Source: CBDCUW01 sp965222745
GTDB lineage: Bacteria > Planctomycetota > Planctomycetia > Pirellulales > Pirellulaceae
Length of the DNA: 64,000 bases
Assembly: GCA_965222745.1 (NCBI GenBank)
Contig: CBDCUW010000004.1
Coordinates: forward strand, 434,001 to 498,000
Reading direction: 5' to 3'
Position 1 is the stretch's first letter. Each line of letters begins with the position of its first letter. Under the pieces are notes generated by a model. It searched no databases. It had not been told where the DNA came from and saw only the letters and a program-made list of their open reading frames with translations. A program made the translations under genes and the position numbers. Positions 1 to 11,366 of the stretch are shown here, one piece after another.

Positions 1-2
1 TC

Positions 3-767
3 GCCAAAGGCAAACCGATGTTGTTGATTTTTGTTCACAAGTTGACGCGGCCCGGAATGGCGCTAACGCGGGGGCTGACCGCTTACGCGAAGTCGAAAAG
101 CAAGCAGGGCGTTGCTTCGGGAATTGTTTGGCTTGATGACGACAAGGCCAAGGCGGAGGCTTATTTGAATCGTGCCAAGAAGTCGTTGAACTTCGTGGTG
201 CCGGTAGGCGTCTCAGTCGACGGTGGTGAAGGTCCCGGTGCCTACGGTTTGAACCGCAACGTGGAACTGACGATCTTGGTTGCCAACGACAATACGGTCA
301 CCGCCAATTTTGCTCTCGTTCAACCGTCGGTCAGCGAAGCGCCCAAGATCGCATCTCATCTTGCCAAGTTACTTGACCAACCGGCACCGACTGCCCAAGA
401 AATACAAAAACTTGCCTATCCCGGACAGCGGATGCAGGGACGCCCGAACATGCGGCGCGGTGACGACAAACCGCCGGCGCGCGACGAAGCGGCGCGACGA
501 CCTGGAGAGCTGCGCGGCTTGATGACCAACGTGATCGCAAGTGACATCAGCGAAGAAGAATTGCGGGCCGCGGTCAAAGCAGTCGACAACTGGGTGGGCG
601 ACAAAAAGGAACGCCGCGCTCAACTGGTCCGGATGGCCAACGCGGTACTCCAGCGCGGTCTCGGCTCCGAAATGGCGCAAGACTCGCTCAAGGCCTGGCG
701 GGATAGTGCTAGCTCTGGCGAGAAGAACGTCAGTGATGACAACAACGAGAGTGACCAAGACGAATAG
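3..767 (+). CDS. Thioredoxin-like secreted protein, 5' truncated by window edge
   Basis: The reading frame is open to the left edge of the window, so the true start lies upstream; the first ATG inside is at 18 but in-frame codons (AKGKP) precede it. The opening segment, GKPMLLIFVHKLTRP, resembles the strand and active-site loop of thioredoxin-fold proteins found beside DUF1549/DUF1501 clusters in planctomycetes, but no CxxC is visible in the part present. The last 100 residues are charged and low in complexity (acidic C-terminus DDNNESDQDE). It ends 9 bases before the DUF1549/DUF1553 gene and is probably co-transcribed with it. The thioredoxin-like call is by resemblance only; the role is unknown. 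Confidence 0.55.
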   Translation, partial: AKGKPMLLIFVHKLTRPGMALTRGLTAYAKSKSKQGVASGIVWLDDDKAKAEAYLNRAKKSLNFVVPVGVSVDGGEGPGAYGLNRNVELTILVANDNTVTANFALVQPSVSEAPKIASHLAKLLDQPAPTAQEIQKLAYPGQRMQGRPNMRRGDDKPPARDEAARRPGELRGLMTNVIASDISEEELRAAVKAVDNWVGDKKERRAQLVRMANAVLQRGLGSEMAQDSLKAWRDSASSGEKNVSDDNNESDQDE

Positions 768-775
768 GGTGCATC

Positions 776-2899
776 GTGCTGCGACTGTTGTGCATGTTGG
801 TGGCTTTGGCGATCGTCGCTCCGACGGCAACCGCCGCCCTGCCGATCGACTTTGACACTCAAATTGTTTCGATTCTTACCCGGCATGGTTGCAATGCCGG
901 TTCGTGTCACGGCGCCGCGGTGGGCCGAGGTGGTTTCAAGCTCTCGTTGCTTGGTTCGGATGCGGCCGCCGACCATGATATGATCGCCCATCAGCTAGAA
1001 GGGCGACGGATCAATCTGCAAGATCCCGACCTGAGCTTGCTGCTTCGCAAGCCGTCCGAGCAAACCGGGCACGAAGGCGGATTGGTGCTGTCGGACGATT
1101 CATCGGCGTACGAGTTGGTAAAGAATTGGATCTCCCAGGGCGCGCAACGTCTGAAGAGCCGAAAACTTGTCCGTTTTGAATTGCACCCCAACCAAGCACG
1201 GCTGGAAAAAATCGGCGAGACGATTCCGCTTTCGGCGACCGCGACGTTTGATGACGGTTCCAGCCAGGATGTGACCAACTGGACCGTTTTCAAGGCGGAC
1301 GATCCCGACGCGGTACAGATCGATCTCGAATCAGCAACAGTCACGGTTGCCCGCCGAGGCGTTCATGTGGTGATCGCGCGATATTTGGATCAAGTCCAAC
1401 CGATTCGGCTGGTCGTGCCGCTGAGCGACAGGCCGCTTGCCGAAACACCGCAAGTGAAAAACCGAATCGATGGTTTCGTCAACGCGCAGCTGCAACAACT
1501 GAACCTTCCCGCATCTCCGCCCGCCGACGACTACGCGATGGTGCGGCGGCTGACGTTGGATTTGACCGGCCGATTGCCAACTCCCGAACAATCTCGCCAG
1601 TATGTCGCCGACGATTCGGCGGACAAACGATCCCGGTTGATCCAGCATTTGATGTCGCAACCATCGTTTTCCGACTACTGGGCACTGAAGTGGGCAAACG
1701 TTCTTGGCATCGACTCCAAGCAACTGCAACCGGAGGGCGCCGATGCTTATCATCGATGGCTCGCCGAACGCATCGCGGCGGACGAACCGGTGGACGAGTC
1801 GACTCGCACTCTGTTGACAGCGACCGGCGACAGCTACGTCGCTGGAGCGGTCAATTTTTCACGGACCGGTTCCAGCCCTGGCGACTTGGCCGAACATGCC
1901 AGCCGCGTGTTCATGGGAGTCCGTTTGCGCTGCGCCAATTGTCACAATCACCCGCTGGATCATTGGAAGCAAGACGATTACCACGGATTGGCGGCAATCT
2001 TCGCCAAGGTCAAACGCGGTCGAGTGGTGACGATTTCCCAGCGCGGCGAGGTCACTCATCCGGTCACCGGCCAACCGGCAGTGGCCAGGATTCCAGGTCA
2101 ACGGTACCTCAGCAATGACCAGGATGGTCGAGAAGCGTTGGCCGATTGGCTCACCTCTCAGCAAACTCCCTACCTGGCCCGGGTGACGGTGAACCGCCTG
2201 TGGCAGCAGCTGATGGGACGTGGGTTGGTCGAACCGGTAGACGACATTCGTGTAACCAACCCAGCGACCCACCCCGAATTGTTGGAGTGGCTGGCCGCCG
2301 ATTTTGTACAACACGGGTACCGAATCAAACATACGATCGCGCTCCTATGCAATTCCGCTGCTTACGGACGCGATTCTTTGACCGTTGCCGGCAACCAGGC
2401 AGATACCCGGTTTTATTCCCACGCCCAGCCGCGGCGGTTGGAAGCCGAGGTGATTGCCGACGCGATCGGCGATGTCACGGGTGTCTCGTTGGAACTGGGA
2501 GATTCGGACCGAGCGGTGCGGTTGACCGACAATCGTTTCGATGCACCCAGTTTGGATGTGCTGGGACGCTGTGACCGCGCCGAAACCTGTGGCGGCGCAG
2601 CCGATTCCTCCGTTTCCCTGGCCCGTTCGCTGCACCTGATCAACGGCCCCCTGATCAATCGCCGGTTGAACGACTCAAAGGGGCGGTTGGTTCAGCTGTT
2701 GAGATCAACGGCCGACAACAACCAAGTTTTGGATGAGCTGTATCTGTTGACCATGTCCCGGCCCGCGCCGCGAGAGGAAGGTTATTGGACGCGGCAAATG
2801 AATCAGGCCGATTTGTCGACTCCAGAAAACCGGCAAGAGTTTTTTGAAGATGTGTTGTGGAGCTTGATGACAAGCGATTCTTTCGCCACGAATCACTAA
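776..2899 (+). CDS. Secreted DUF1549/DUF1553 protein with planctomycete cytochrome-type motifs
   Basis: A 707-residue protein starting at GTG. Residues 1-20 form a hydrophobic signal peptide. A CNAGSCH motif (C39, C44, H45) is the N-terminal planctomycete cytochrome-like site, spaced C-x4-CH rather than CxxCH. A bacterial Ig-like segment (about 150-215) precedes DUF1549 (about 225-430), which carries a second motif, CANCHNHPLDHW, near residue 387. DUF1553 (about 440-690) follows. Family members are exported and abundant in planctomycetes, normally beside a DUF1501 partner; their biochemical role is not established. Here the DUF1501 gene lies 3 kb further on, beyond a kinase on the opposite strand. 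Confidence 0.9.
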   Translation: MLRLLCMLVALAIVAPTATAALPIDFDTQIVSILTRHGCNAGSCHGAAVGRGGFKLSLLGSDAAADHDMIAHQLEGRRINLQDPDLSLLLRKPSEQTGHEGGLVLSDDSSAYELVKNWISQGAQRLKSRKLVRFELHPNQARLEKIGETIPLSATATFDDGSSQDVTNWTVFKADDPDAVQIDLESATVTVARRGVHVVIARYLDQVQPIRLVVPLSDRPLAETPQVKNRIDGFVNAQLQQLNLPASPPADDYAMVRRLTLDLTGRLPTPEQSRQYVADDSADKRSRLIQHLMSQPSFSDYWALKWANVLGIDSKQLQPEGADAYHRWLAERIAADEPVDESTRTLLTATGDSYVAGAVNFSRTGSSPGDLAEHASRVFMGVRLRCANCHNHPLDHWKQDDYHGLAAIFAKVKRGRVVTISQRGEVTHPVTGQPAVARIPGQRYLSNDQDGREALADWLTSQQTPYLARVTVNRLWQQLMGRGLVEPVDDIRVTNPATHPELLEWLAADFVQHGYRIKHTIALLCNSAAYGRDSLTVAGNQADTRFYSHAQPRRLEAEVIADAIGDVTGVSLELGDSDRAVRLTDNRFDAPSLDVLGRCDRAETCGGAADSSVSLARSLHLINGPLINRRLNDSKGRLVQLLRSTADNNQVLDELYLLTMSRPAPREEGYWTRQMNQADLSTPENRQEFFEDVLWSLMTSDSFATNH

Positions 2900-3025
2900 C
2901 CGTCGGCCAGTTCTCCGAACTGGCTCCGAATGCACGCGCAGCGATTTCGGAGAAATCGCCGACCGTCGGCCAGTTCTCCGAACTGGCATCGTGTACGCGC
3001 GTAGCGATTTCGGAGAAATCGCCGA
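2900..3025. repeat. Two tandem 63-bp palindromic units between convergent genes
   Basis: Unit 1 is 2900-2962 and unit 2 is 2963-3025. Each contains two stem-loops: GCCAGTTC-tcc-GAACTGGC and CGATTTC-gga-GAAATCG. The arms are identical in both units; only the roughly 15 bases between the two stem-loops differ. They fill almost all the space between the DUF1549 stop and the convergent kinase stop, so they may act as a bidirectional terminator. The layout resembles REP-type extragenic palindromes. Confidence 0.8.
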
Positions 3026-3029
3026 CGAT

Positions 3030-5696
<2,667 letters not shown>

Positions 5697-5884
5697 CGAT
5701 CACATCCCGACCCACGGGTCACAATCGAATACGGCGGTTTCCTGAGACAATCGGGTCCACAGCGTCATCTTTCCCCTCCCATGGCCATTATACCGTTAGA
5801 ATGGGTTTGGGATTTTGACTCGGCATCAGCTACATTGGCTGCTTGCTGCACTGGCTTTGTAGTTACCTTGCAACTGAGTTTGTG

Positions 5885-7219
5885 ATGAATCGCACAAATC
5901 GTTTCGAACGTCGATGCGACGGGTTGCTGCGCCGAGACATCCTGCACGTTGGCGGTCTGACCGCGCTGGGGCTGAGCGTCGCCGACTTGGTTCGCTTTCG
6001 GCAGGCTTCTGCTGCTGGGCCGTCGTCACCGGCCCAGTCGTGCATTTTGATTTGGCTTGACGGCGGACCGAGTCACTTGGAGACTTTTGACTTGAAGCCC
6101 GATGCGCCCAAGGAAGTGCGCGGGCCCTTCGATCCGATCTCAACCAGTGTTCCCGGCATTCAAGTCAGCCAATACTTGCAGCGGACTGCAAAAGTGATGG
6201 ACCACATCGCCGTGATTCGGTCGATGACGTCCACATTGGGCGAACACAATTTTGCCGCCCACTACTTGTTGACCGGATACAAGCCGACGCCGGCACTGGT
6301 TTATCCCGGAATCCCGACAGTGGCGACGCACTTGCGCGGCAGTCAAAACGCGTTGCCGGCCAACATTGCCTTGCAACGGCCCAATCCGATGGCCGGCTAC
6401 GGATATCTGGACGCGGCGACGTCGGCCTTTGTGGTTGCCGGTGATCCCTCCAAGCCCGATTTCAAGGTCAAGGATCTTTCGCCCGCCGCCGGCGTTTCAA
6501 CGGACCGTTTGAAGCGCCGCAAGTCGATGCGCGAAGCGGTCGATGCGCTGGCGCGGTCGACCGAGCAGCAACAACAACAGCAGGTGGCAACGGATCCTTC
6601 CTTTGAACAGGCCTATCGATTGATTTCGTCGTCACAGGCGCGTGCCGCGTTTGACTTGTCGGAAGAATCAACAGCGACACGCGGCCGATATGGTCGTCAC
6701 CAACTTGGGCAAAGTTGCTTGATGGCTCGCCGTTTGATCGAAGCAGGCGCCGGATTTGTCACGGTCACTGACCGTGGCTGGGACACTCACGAAAATCTTT
6801 TCACCCGGTTGAAGGAAGGTTTCACCGGCGGATCGGTCGGAAAGATCCCCAAGCTGGATGTTGCCTATTCGGCGCTGATCGATGATCTTGCCCAGCGCGG
6901 TTTGCTCGATTCGACGCTGGTGATTTTGATGGGTGAATTCGGCCGGACGCCGAAATTGAATCCGCGTGGCGGACGTGATCATTGGCCTCGCGCGTTTAGT
7001 GTCGCTTTGGCCGGCGGAGGAATTCGTGGTGGCCAGATCGTCGGTAAGTCCGATTCGCACGGGGAACGACCCGCCGACCGGCCCGTCACTCCCGCCGATT
7101 TGGCCTGGACGATCTATCACTTGCTGGGAATTCGGCCCGATCGCGAGTTGCACACCAGCGATGGCCGACCAGTGCAAATCAATCGCGATGGTTCGTTGAT
7201 CGGCGAGTTGGTCGCGTGA
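5885..7219 (+). CDS. DUF1501 family exported protein
   Basis: A 444-residue protein. I chose the ATG at 5885 (MNRTNRFERRCDGLLRRD) over an upstream in-frame start at 5843, because it places a twin-arginine-like RRDILHVGGLTALGLS signal near the N-terminus. The family has an alkaline-phosphatase/sulfatase-like fold; motifs seen here are IWLDGGPSHLETFD, MTSTLGEHNFAAHYLLTG, DRGWDTHENLFTRLK and MGEFGRTPKLN, followed by GGRDHWPRAFSVALAGGG. DUF1501 proteins pair with DUF1549/DUF1553 proteins in planctomycetes; the activity is not established. The stop overlaps the GTG start of the WD40 gene by 4 bases, which suggests translational coupling. Confidence 0.92.
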   Translation: MNRTNRFERRCDGLLRRDILHVGGLTALGLSVADLVRFRQASAAGPSSPAQSCILIWLDGGPSHLETFDLKPDAPKEVRGPFDPISTSVPGIQVSQYLQRTAKVMDHIAVIRSMTSTLGEHNFAAHYLLTGYKPTPALVYPGIPTVATHLRGSQNALPANIALQRPNPMAGYGYLDAATSAFVVAGDPSKPDFKVKDLSPAAGVSTDRLKRRKSMREAVDALARSTEQQQQQQVATDPSFEQAYRLISSSQARAAFDLSEESTATRGRYGRHQLGQSCLMARRLIEAGAGFVTVTDRGWDTHENLFTRLKEGFTGGSVGKIPKLDVAYSALIDDLAQRGLLDSTLVILMGEFGRTPKLNPRGGRDHWPRAFSVALAGGGIRGGQIVGKSDSHGERPADRPVTPADLAWTIYHLLGIRPDRELHTSDGRPVQINRDGSLIGELVA

Positions 7220-8166
7220 CGCTGAAGTTGCCACGACGCGCCGCCATCGCAGCAGCCTTTGCCGGCTCGGTTCTGCACGCGGCGCCAGCGACCGGCAGGA
7301 TGCCGCCCATTGCCGCGGTCGTGTTTGCTCCCGACGGCAAGTCGGTTCTCGCCGGATCTCAGGCGGGTGTGTCGGTTCGCGATGTCGAATCGGGCCAACA
7401 GCTTCGGCACCTTTCCACCGGCGTCGAGAACATTCATCACTTGCAGTTTTCACCCGATGGCAAGAGCCTGGCGGTGGCTGGTGGAATTCCGGCGGAATCG
7501 GGAGTGATTGAGTTTTTGGATTGGCCCAGCGGAAACCGCCGCAGCCAGCTGCAATTTGGAAGCGATCTGATTTACGGGTTTGACTATGCACCCAACGGCT
7601 CACGTTGGGTTTCCGCTTCCGCCGACGAAGTCTGTGCTGTTTTTGACAAGGATGCCCAAAAACCTTCCACCCGGTTCACCAAACACTCCCGCGCCGTACT
7701 CGCCTCGATCTTTCTTCCCGACGGCAAGACAATTGTCAGTGCATCGCGAGACCAAACGCTACGAGTTTGGGATGGGCAATCGGGCCAGAGCATCCGAACG
7801 TTACACAATCATTCGCGCGACGTTCACGCGCTGGCATTGAAACCGCTGAAGAGCGGATTGCCGATGGTTGCCTCCGCTTCGGCGGACCTGACAGTCCGTT
7901 TCTGGCAACCGACCATCGGGCGGATGGTGCGATTCATCCGCTTGCCAAGCGAACCACTCTGCATCGCCTGGCTTGCCGACGGCGAGAAAATCATTGCCGG
8001 TTGCCGAGACGGAAAAGCTCGCCTGATCAACCCCGTTACCGTCCAAGTGATCGACACGATCGAAGTGACCGACGGCTGGCTTTACGCGGCCGGCGTCCAT
8101 CCAACCAATCACTCGGAAGTCGCCTTCGGTTCCACCGACGGTCGGTTGCACGTGATGCGGATTTAG
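7216..8166 (+). CDS. WD40 repeat protein
   Basis: A 316-residue protein, GTG start overlapping the DUF1501 stop (GTGA). A hydrophobic, arginine-led N-terminus (LPRRAAIAAAFAGSVLHAAPA) suggests export. Several WD40 blades follow, for example VVFAPDGKSVLAGSQAGVSV, LQFSPDGKSLAVAG, SASRDQTLRVWDGQSG and SASADLTVRFWQP; together they would close one small beta-propeller. WD40 genes commonly complete DUF1549-DUF1501 clusters in planctomycetes, so a scaffold role within that exported system is likely but not proven. It converges with the membrane-protein gene downstream and overlaps its end by 4 bases. Confidence 0.9.
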   Translation: MTLKLPRRAAIAAAFAGSVLHAAPATGRMPPIAAVVFAPDGKSVLAGSQAGVSVRDVESGQQLRHLSTGVENIHHLQFSPDGKSLAVAGGIPAESGVIEFLDWPSGNRRSQLQFGSDLIYGFDYAPNGSRWVSASADEVCAVFDKDAQKPSTRFTKHSRAVLASIFLPDGKTIVSASRDQTLRVWDGQSGQSIRTLHNHSRDVHALALKPLKSGLPMVASASADLTVRFWQPTIGRMVRFIRLPSEPLCIAWLADGEKIIAGCRDGKARLINPVTVQVIDTIEVTDGWLYAAGVHPTNHSEVAFGSTDGRLHVMRI

Positions 8167-8993
8167 CTTGTCGCATTTTTGTCGCGGATCATCTTCCGCA
8201 CGCTGGCGATCGCTTTGTCGACGTCGGACGGTGGAATCTTGCCGCCAAGTTCCTTGATCGGTTCAAGATCGCCCAGCGTCACGCAGATCGCGTCCGTGCC
8301 CGATATCGCCAGCGAAAACGACTTCACATCGTTCCACTGAATCGGTTCGTCTTTTCCGTGCAGTTGCACTTGCCCACTTTGCGTCATGATCGAAACACCG
8401 GCAACGAAGCGATAAAAGAACTCGTGTGTTGCTTCGTTCAACGGCTTACCGGTCAGGTGGTCCAAGACACATTCATAGATCAGCAGTTCATCCTCGGTAA
8501 AGTACAGCGTGCTCACCTCGGTGTGCGAAAACCGAACCACTTGATCGCGACCTACCCGATAGTACTGATTCACGTCCAAATCGAGCGCTGGTTGCCCATA
8601 GATCAATACTTGTTTTTCGCCAATCAAATCCGCCTCGGTGATGCCTGATTTCTGCAGCCCACGTTCGAAGAGGGCATCGCGATCGAGAGCGTACCAGCGA
8701 TCGATCTTGCGATGCGAAGGGGTGCGAAAGTAGATGCCGATCCTTGCCAAGATCGCGTAGAGGCTTGTGGTAGCGCCAATGGCTCCCACCCCCAATAGAA
8801 CCAGGCTTGGATCCACCGCCCCGCTGGTGCCTTGGCGAACAAACTCGAAAACCGAACGCCGAAGTTCGGGGAGCGCGGCTATCAAGAAAGCAACGAGTAA
8901 AACCGACGCGCCGATCCAGAAGATGCCTCGGTAGCGCCGGCTGGGCCCGATGAAATAGTATTTGATTCGAACCCGATTCCGTTTTGACAACAT
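8163..8993 (-). CDS. Membrane protein of unknown function, downstream of TIR-TPR gene
   Basis: A 276-residue protein. There is a basic N-terminus (MLSKRNRVRIKYY), then two hydrophobic helices at about 24-42 and 63-85. The remaining 190 residues are soluble and rich in beta-type sequence (KQVLIYGQPALDLDVNQYY; LYFTEDELLIYECVLDHLTG). I do not recognise a family. It begins 40 bases after the end of the TIR-TPR gene on the same strand, so the two may form an operon. The cytosolic domain could be a sensor or effector, but no catalytic motif is evident. Confidence 0.7.
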   Translation of the reverse strand: MLSKRNRVRIKYYFIGPSRRYRGIFWIGASVLLVAFLIAALPELRRSVFEFVRQGTSGAVDPSLVLLGVGAIGATTSLYAILARIGIYFRTPSHRKIDRWYALDRDALFERGLQKSGITEADLIGEKQVLIYGQPALDLDVNQYYRVGRDQVVRFSHTEVSTLYFTEDELLIYECVLDHLTGKPLNEATHEFFYRFVAGVSIMTQSGQVQLHGKDEPIQWNDVKSFSLAISGTDAICVTLGDLEPIKELGGKIPPSDVDKAIASVRKMIRDKNATS

Positions 8994-9033
8994 TGGCGAC
9001 GTTCATCCTGGTTGCGACAAACCTGTTTGCAGA

Positions 9034-9927
9034 TCAATCAAAGCTTCCGTCGATTTTTAGCAGCGAGTAAAGCTCTTCCATCTCTTCCGTCGCGACCCCT
9101 TTTCGCTGGGCCGATTCCAGCAGCTCGTCCGCAAAGGGCGGGTCGCAGCGCAGTCCGTGTGTTCCGTAAAAGTGGTGTCGGATCGCAGCCAACAGCAAGT
9201 CGAATCGGCCTTGGCCGGGTGAAAGCTCTTGTGCCTCAACCGCCATCGCTTCGGCTTGCCGCGCGGTCTTCAGCGTTGCCGACTGCGGCGGCTTTCCCTG
9301 CAGCAGACAAATCGCCCCGTAGTAGTAAGCTTCCGGGCAATCTTCCTGTTCTTCCATCAGACGCAGGAATGTTTTTTGAGCCAAGGAATAGGAACCTTGT
9401 CGCAGCTGGCGAACTCCCTTGGTGATCGCCGGATTGGTTTGTCGGCTGGTGGTTGGGGGAGCTGCGCCTGCTGTGCCGGCCGAGGGATGACCGGGAGACG
9501 ATCGAATCGCCTGCACCAACCGGGCCAGGTCGTGTTGCCAGGTGGCTGACGTGAAGAGATCGATTGTTTGAAGTCGGTCCAGCGATCGGGTGGCATCGAT
9601 TTCGATCGGCGGGATCGTGCAATCGGAAAGGCGAACGGGAATCAGAAAAACGCTTCCCGGTGCGTATTGGCGATAAGCATCGATGGCATCCAGGATCTCC
9701 GAGTACATTCCCGAAGTCGTCCGGGACTCGGTTTCGTGAGAGATGCAGAACAAAACGACATAGGCTTTCTGCATCGCCAGCCGAATGGCCAATTTCCAAT
9801 CTTGACCCGGCAGAATATCGCGATCCCACCACACCGATTCGCCACTAGCGACCAAAGCGTCTCGCAATCGCGATACTTCGGGCGAGTTGTCTCGGCAGTA
9901 GGAAAGAAAAACATGTTCTTTGCGCAT
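9034..9927 (-). CDS. TIR domain protein with TPR-like C-terminus
   Basis: A 297-residue protein. The ATG at 9927 is preceded by a GGGAG ribosome site and begins directly at the TIR strand MRKEHVFLSYCRD; a TTG fifteen bases upstream is less likely. The TIR domain covers about 1-140: HVFLSYCRD (strand A), GESVWWDRDILPGQDW (BB loop), AYVVLFCISHETE, and SGMYSEI, where Glu 77 sits at the position of the NADase glutamate of catalytic TIRs. A Pro/Ser/Thr-rich linker leads to TPR-like helices (about 165-290, for example SYSLAQKTFLRLMEEQEDCPEAYYYGAICLLQG). Bacterial TIR-TPR proteins include NAD-consuming immune effectors, but planctomycetes carry many of unknown role. Confidence 0.85.
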   Translation of the reverse strand: MRKEHVFLSYCRDNSPEVSRLRDALVASGESVWWDRDILPGQDWKLAIRLAMQKAYVVLFCISHETESRTTSGMYSEILDAIDAYRQYAPGSVFLIPVRLSDCTIPPIEIDATRSLDRLQTIDLFTSATWQHDLARLVQAIRSSPGHPSAGTAGAAPPTTSRQTNPAITKGVRQLRQGSYSLAQKTFLRLMEEQEDCPEAYYYGAICLLQGKPPQSATLKTARQAEAMAVEAQELSPGQGRFDLLLAAIRHHFYGTHGLRCDPPFADELLESAQRKGVATEEMEELYSLLKIDGSFD

Positions 9928-9961
9928 CCGATTCTCCCGCAACCAGTGTACCGACGAGTCG

Positions 9962-10183
9962 GACTCGGTGGGTGAGAGAGACGCCGCTACGACTAGCCCG
10001 GATTATTCGTGTAGGCCGGACCGGAGGTCGCAAAACTATGCCGTCACTGCGCGGGGCCGGCTCGTGCTTGCGCGCAGCGCGGGAGACGAAAAAACTTCCC
10101 GCAGGCGACCGAAGTTCCGGCACGGTAAGGGTTTGCTTGCTACGGCCTGCGACTCGGTGGGTGAGAGAGACGCTGCTACGACT
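9962..10183. repeat. 33-bp direct repeat pair flanking a gene-free spacer
   Basis: Copies at 9962-9994 and 10151-10183 begin GACTCGGTGGGTGAGAGAGA and end GCTACGACT, differing at one position. The second copy overlaps the last codons of the methyltransferase-like gene. The spacer has several inverted GC-rich words but no ORF. Looks like a dispersed intergenic repeat of this genome. Confidence 0.7.
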
Positions 10184-10787
10184 GGCGGCGCTGCAGGCGA
10201 AGTTGCTCGATTCCCTGGTAGGTCAGCAGCAGTGCACCGTCGGCAGCGAAACGGTCGAAGATCGCTTCGAAGAAATGGTGTTCGCCTGGCCAGGGGAACG
10301 CAAAGAAGAGATCGAAGTCGACGATCTCCATCTCCAATTCGTCGTAACCGCTCGGACTGTCGGTCTCCACGTGCTCGATCTCGCGAAGCAACTCGATCGT
10401 GTCTTCGCCCCTATCGGGGATGAAGCTACCGCAAGCAAATTTCGCCTCGATCTCGAAATCTTCGGCAAGCTGCTGCGATTGCGTGACCAGATCCTGTTCA
10501 ATCTCCACCCCGCAGGCGTCCAGGTCGTGCAGCGCTGCCAGCAGCGTGGCAACGCCAAACCCACTGCCCCACTCACAGAAAGACTCGCCACACAACAGGT
10601 CCTGGTCGACGATCCATCGTAGCGCCGAATCGACCAACGAAAAATCGCAGACCACGAAATTGTCGATTCGAGGGCGATGTGACCGCGTGAACAACTCCAC
10701 TCTCTGGTGGGCTTCGGCAATCAGTTCGGCGGCAAGGCCCGATGGCTGCGTCGCCAGCGAATCGGGCATGGGAATGTCGATAAGCAT
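10176..10787 (-). CDS. Class I SAM-dependent methyltransferase-like protein
   Basis: A 203-residue protein starting at the ATG at 10787. The stretch FCEWGSGFGVATLLAAL, followed by CGVEIEQDLV, matches motif I and the acidic residue after strand 2 of class I SAM methyltransferases, with Trp-Gly-Ser-Gly-Phe-Gly as the glycine loop. DFDLFFAFPWPGEHHFFEAIF lies where motif IV is expected, and ADGALLLTYQG resembles the motif V/VI strand. Substrate unknown. It follows rplK on the same strand after a 53-nt palindromic element, in the place normally held by rplA. No RNA-methylase-specific domain such as THUMP or PUA is visible. Confidence 0.7.
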   Translation of the reverse strand: MLIDIPMPDSLATQPSGLAAELIAEAHQRVELFTRSHRPRIDNFVVCDFSLVDSALRWIVDQDLLCGESFCEWGSGFGVATLLAALHDLDACGVEIEQDLVTQSQQLAEDFEIEAKFACGSFIPDRGEDTIELLREIEHVETDSPSGYDELEMEIVDFDLFFAFPWPGEHHFFEAIFDRFAADGALLLTYQGIEQLRLQRRQS

Positions 10788-10801
10788 AGACAAGCAAGGC
10801 T

Positions 10802-10854
10802 CGTAGCACGACCGTCTTGGTCGTGACCGACGGCGGGGACCGCCGCGCGCTACG
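10802..10854. repeat. 53-nt palindromic element predicted to fold as a three-way junction
   Basis: The outer arms CGTAGC (10802-10807) and GCTACG (10849-10854) enclose two internal hairpins, CACGACC-gtct-(t)GGTCGTG and GGCGG-gga-CCGCC. It sits 4 bases beyond the rplK stop and could terminate or process the nusG-rplK transcript. It resembles REP/BIME-type elements. Confidence 0.7.
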
Positions 10855-10858
10855 ATGG

Positions 10859-11284
10859 CTAGCCTTCGACTTCGATGCCCATGCTGCGGGCCGTTCCCTC
10901 GATCATCCGCGCTGCTTGATCGATACTGCGAGCATTCAAGTCAGCCATTTTCTTTTGAGCGATCTCTTCGCACTGGGCGCGAGTGACCTTGGCGACCTTG
11001 TCCCGGTTCGGAACACCGCTGCCTTTGGCGATTCCGGCAGCCTGCTTCAGCATCGATGCGGCCGGCGGGCTCTTGGTGATGAAGTCAAAGCTGCGGTCGT
11101 TATAGACCGTCACGATGACAGGAATCGGAGTGCCGTTGTACTCCTTAGTGCGGTCGTTGAACGCCTGAACGAATTGTCCCAAGTTCACGCCAAACTTACC
11201 GAGCGACGTACCGACCGGAGGAGCGGGAGTCGCCTGTCCGCCGGGAACTTGAAACTTTGCCTGACCAGTTACTTGCTTTGCCAT
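10859..11284 (-). CDS. rplK: 50S ribosomal protein L11
   Basis: A 141-residue protein, the usual L11 length. Diagnostic segments are the N-terminal proline-rich loop GGQATPAPPVGTSLGKFGVN and the rRNA-binding C-terminal domain with SFDFITKSPPAASMLKQAAG, GSGVPNRDKVAKVT and RSIDQAARMIEGTARSMGIEV. L11 binds the GTPase-associated centre of 23S rRNA. It lies downstream of nusG as in most bacteria, with an 82-base gap. The usual next gene, rplA (L1), is not here. Confidence 0.98.
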   Translation of the reverse strand: MAKQVTGQAKFQVPGGQATPAPPVGTSLGKFGVNLGQFVQAFNDRTKEYNGTPIPVIVTVYNDRSFDFITKSPPAASMLKQAAGIAKGSGVPNRDKVAKVTRAQCEEIAQKKMADLNARSIDQAARMIEGTARSMGIEVEG

Positions 11285-11366
11285 GATGGTGAAAAATGAG
11301 TTTTGATTTCAGTTTTAGTTGTTTGCGTTATCCAGTCGATACTGGGACCCTTCACGCCGCGGATCA

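Noticed and set aside
369..830. Long minus-strand ORFs opposite the first gene
   Set aside because: They mirror the codon pattern of the thioredoxin-like gene, have no ribosome site and no recognisable product.
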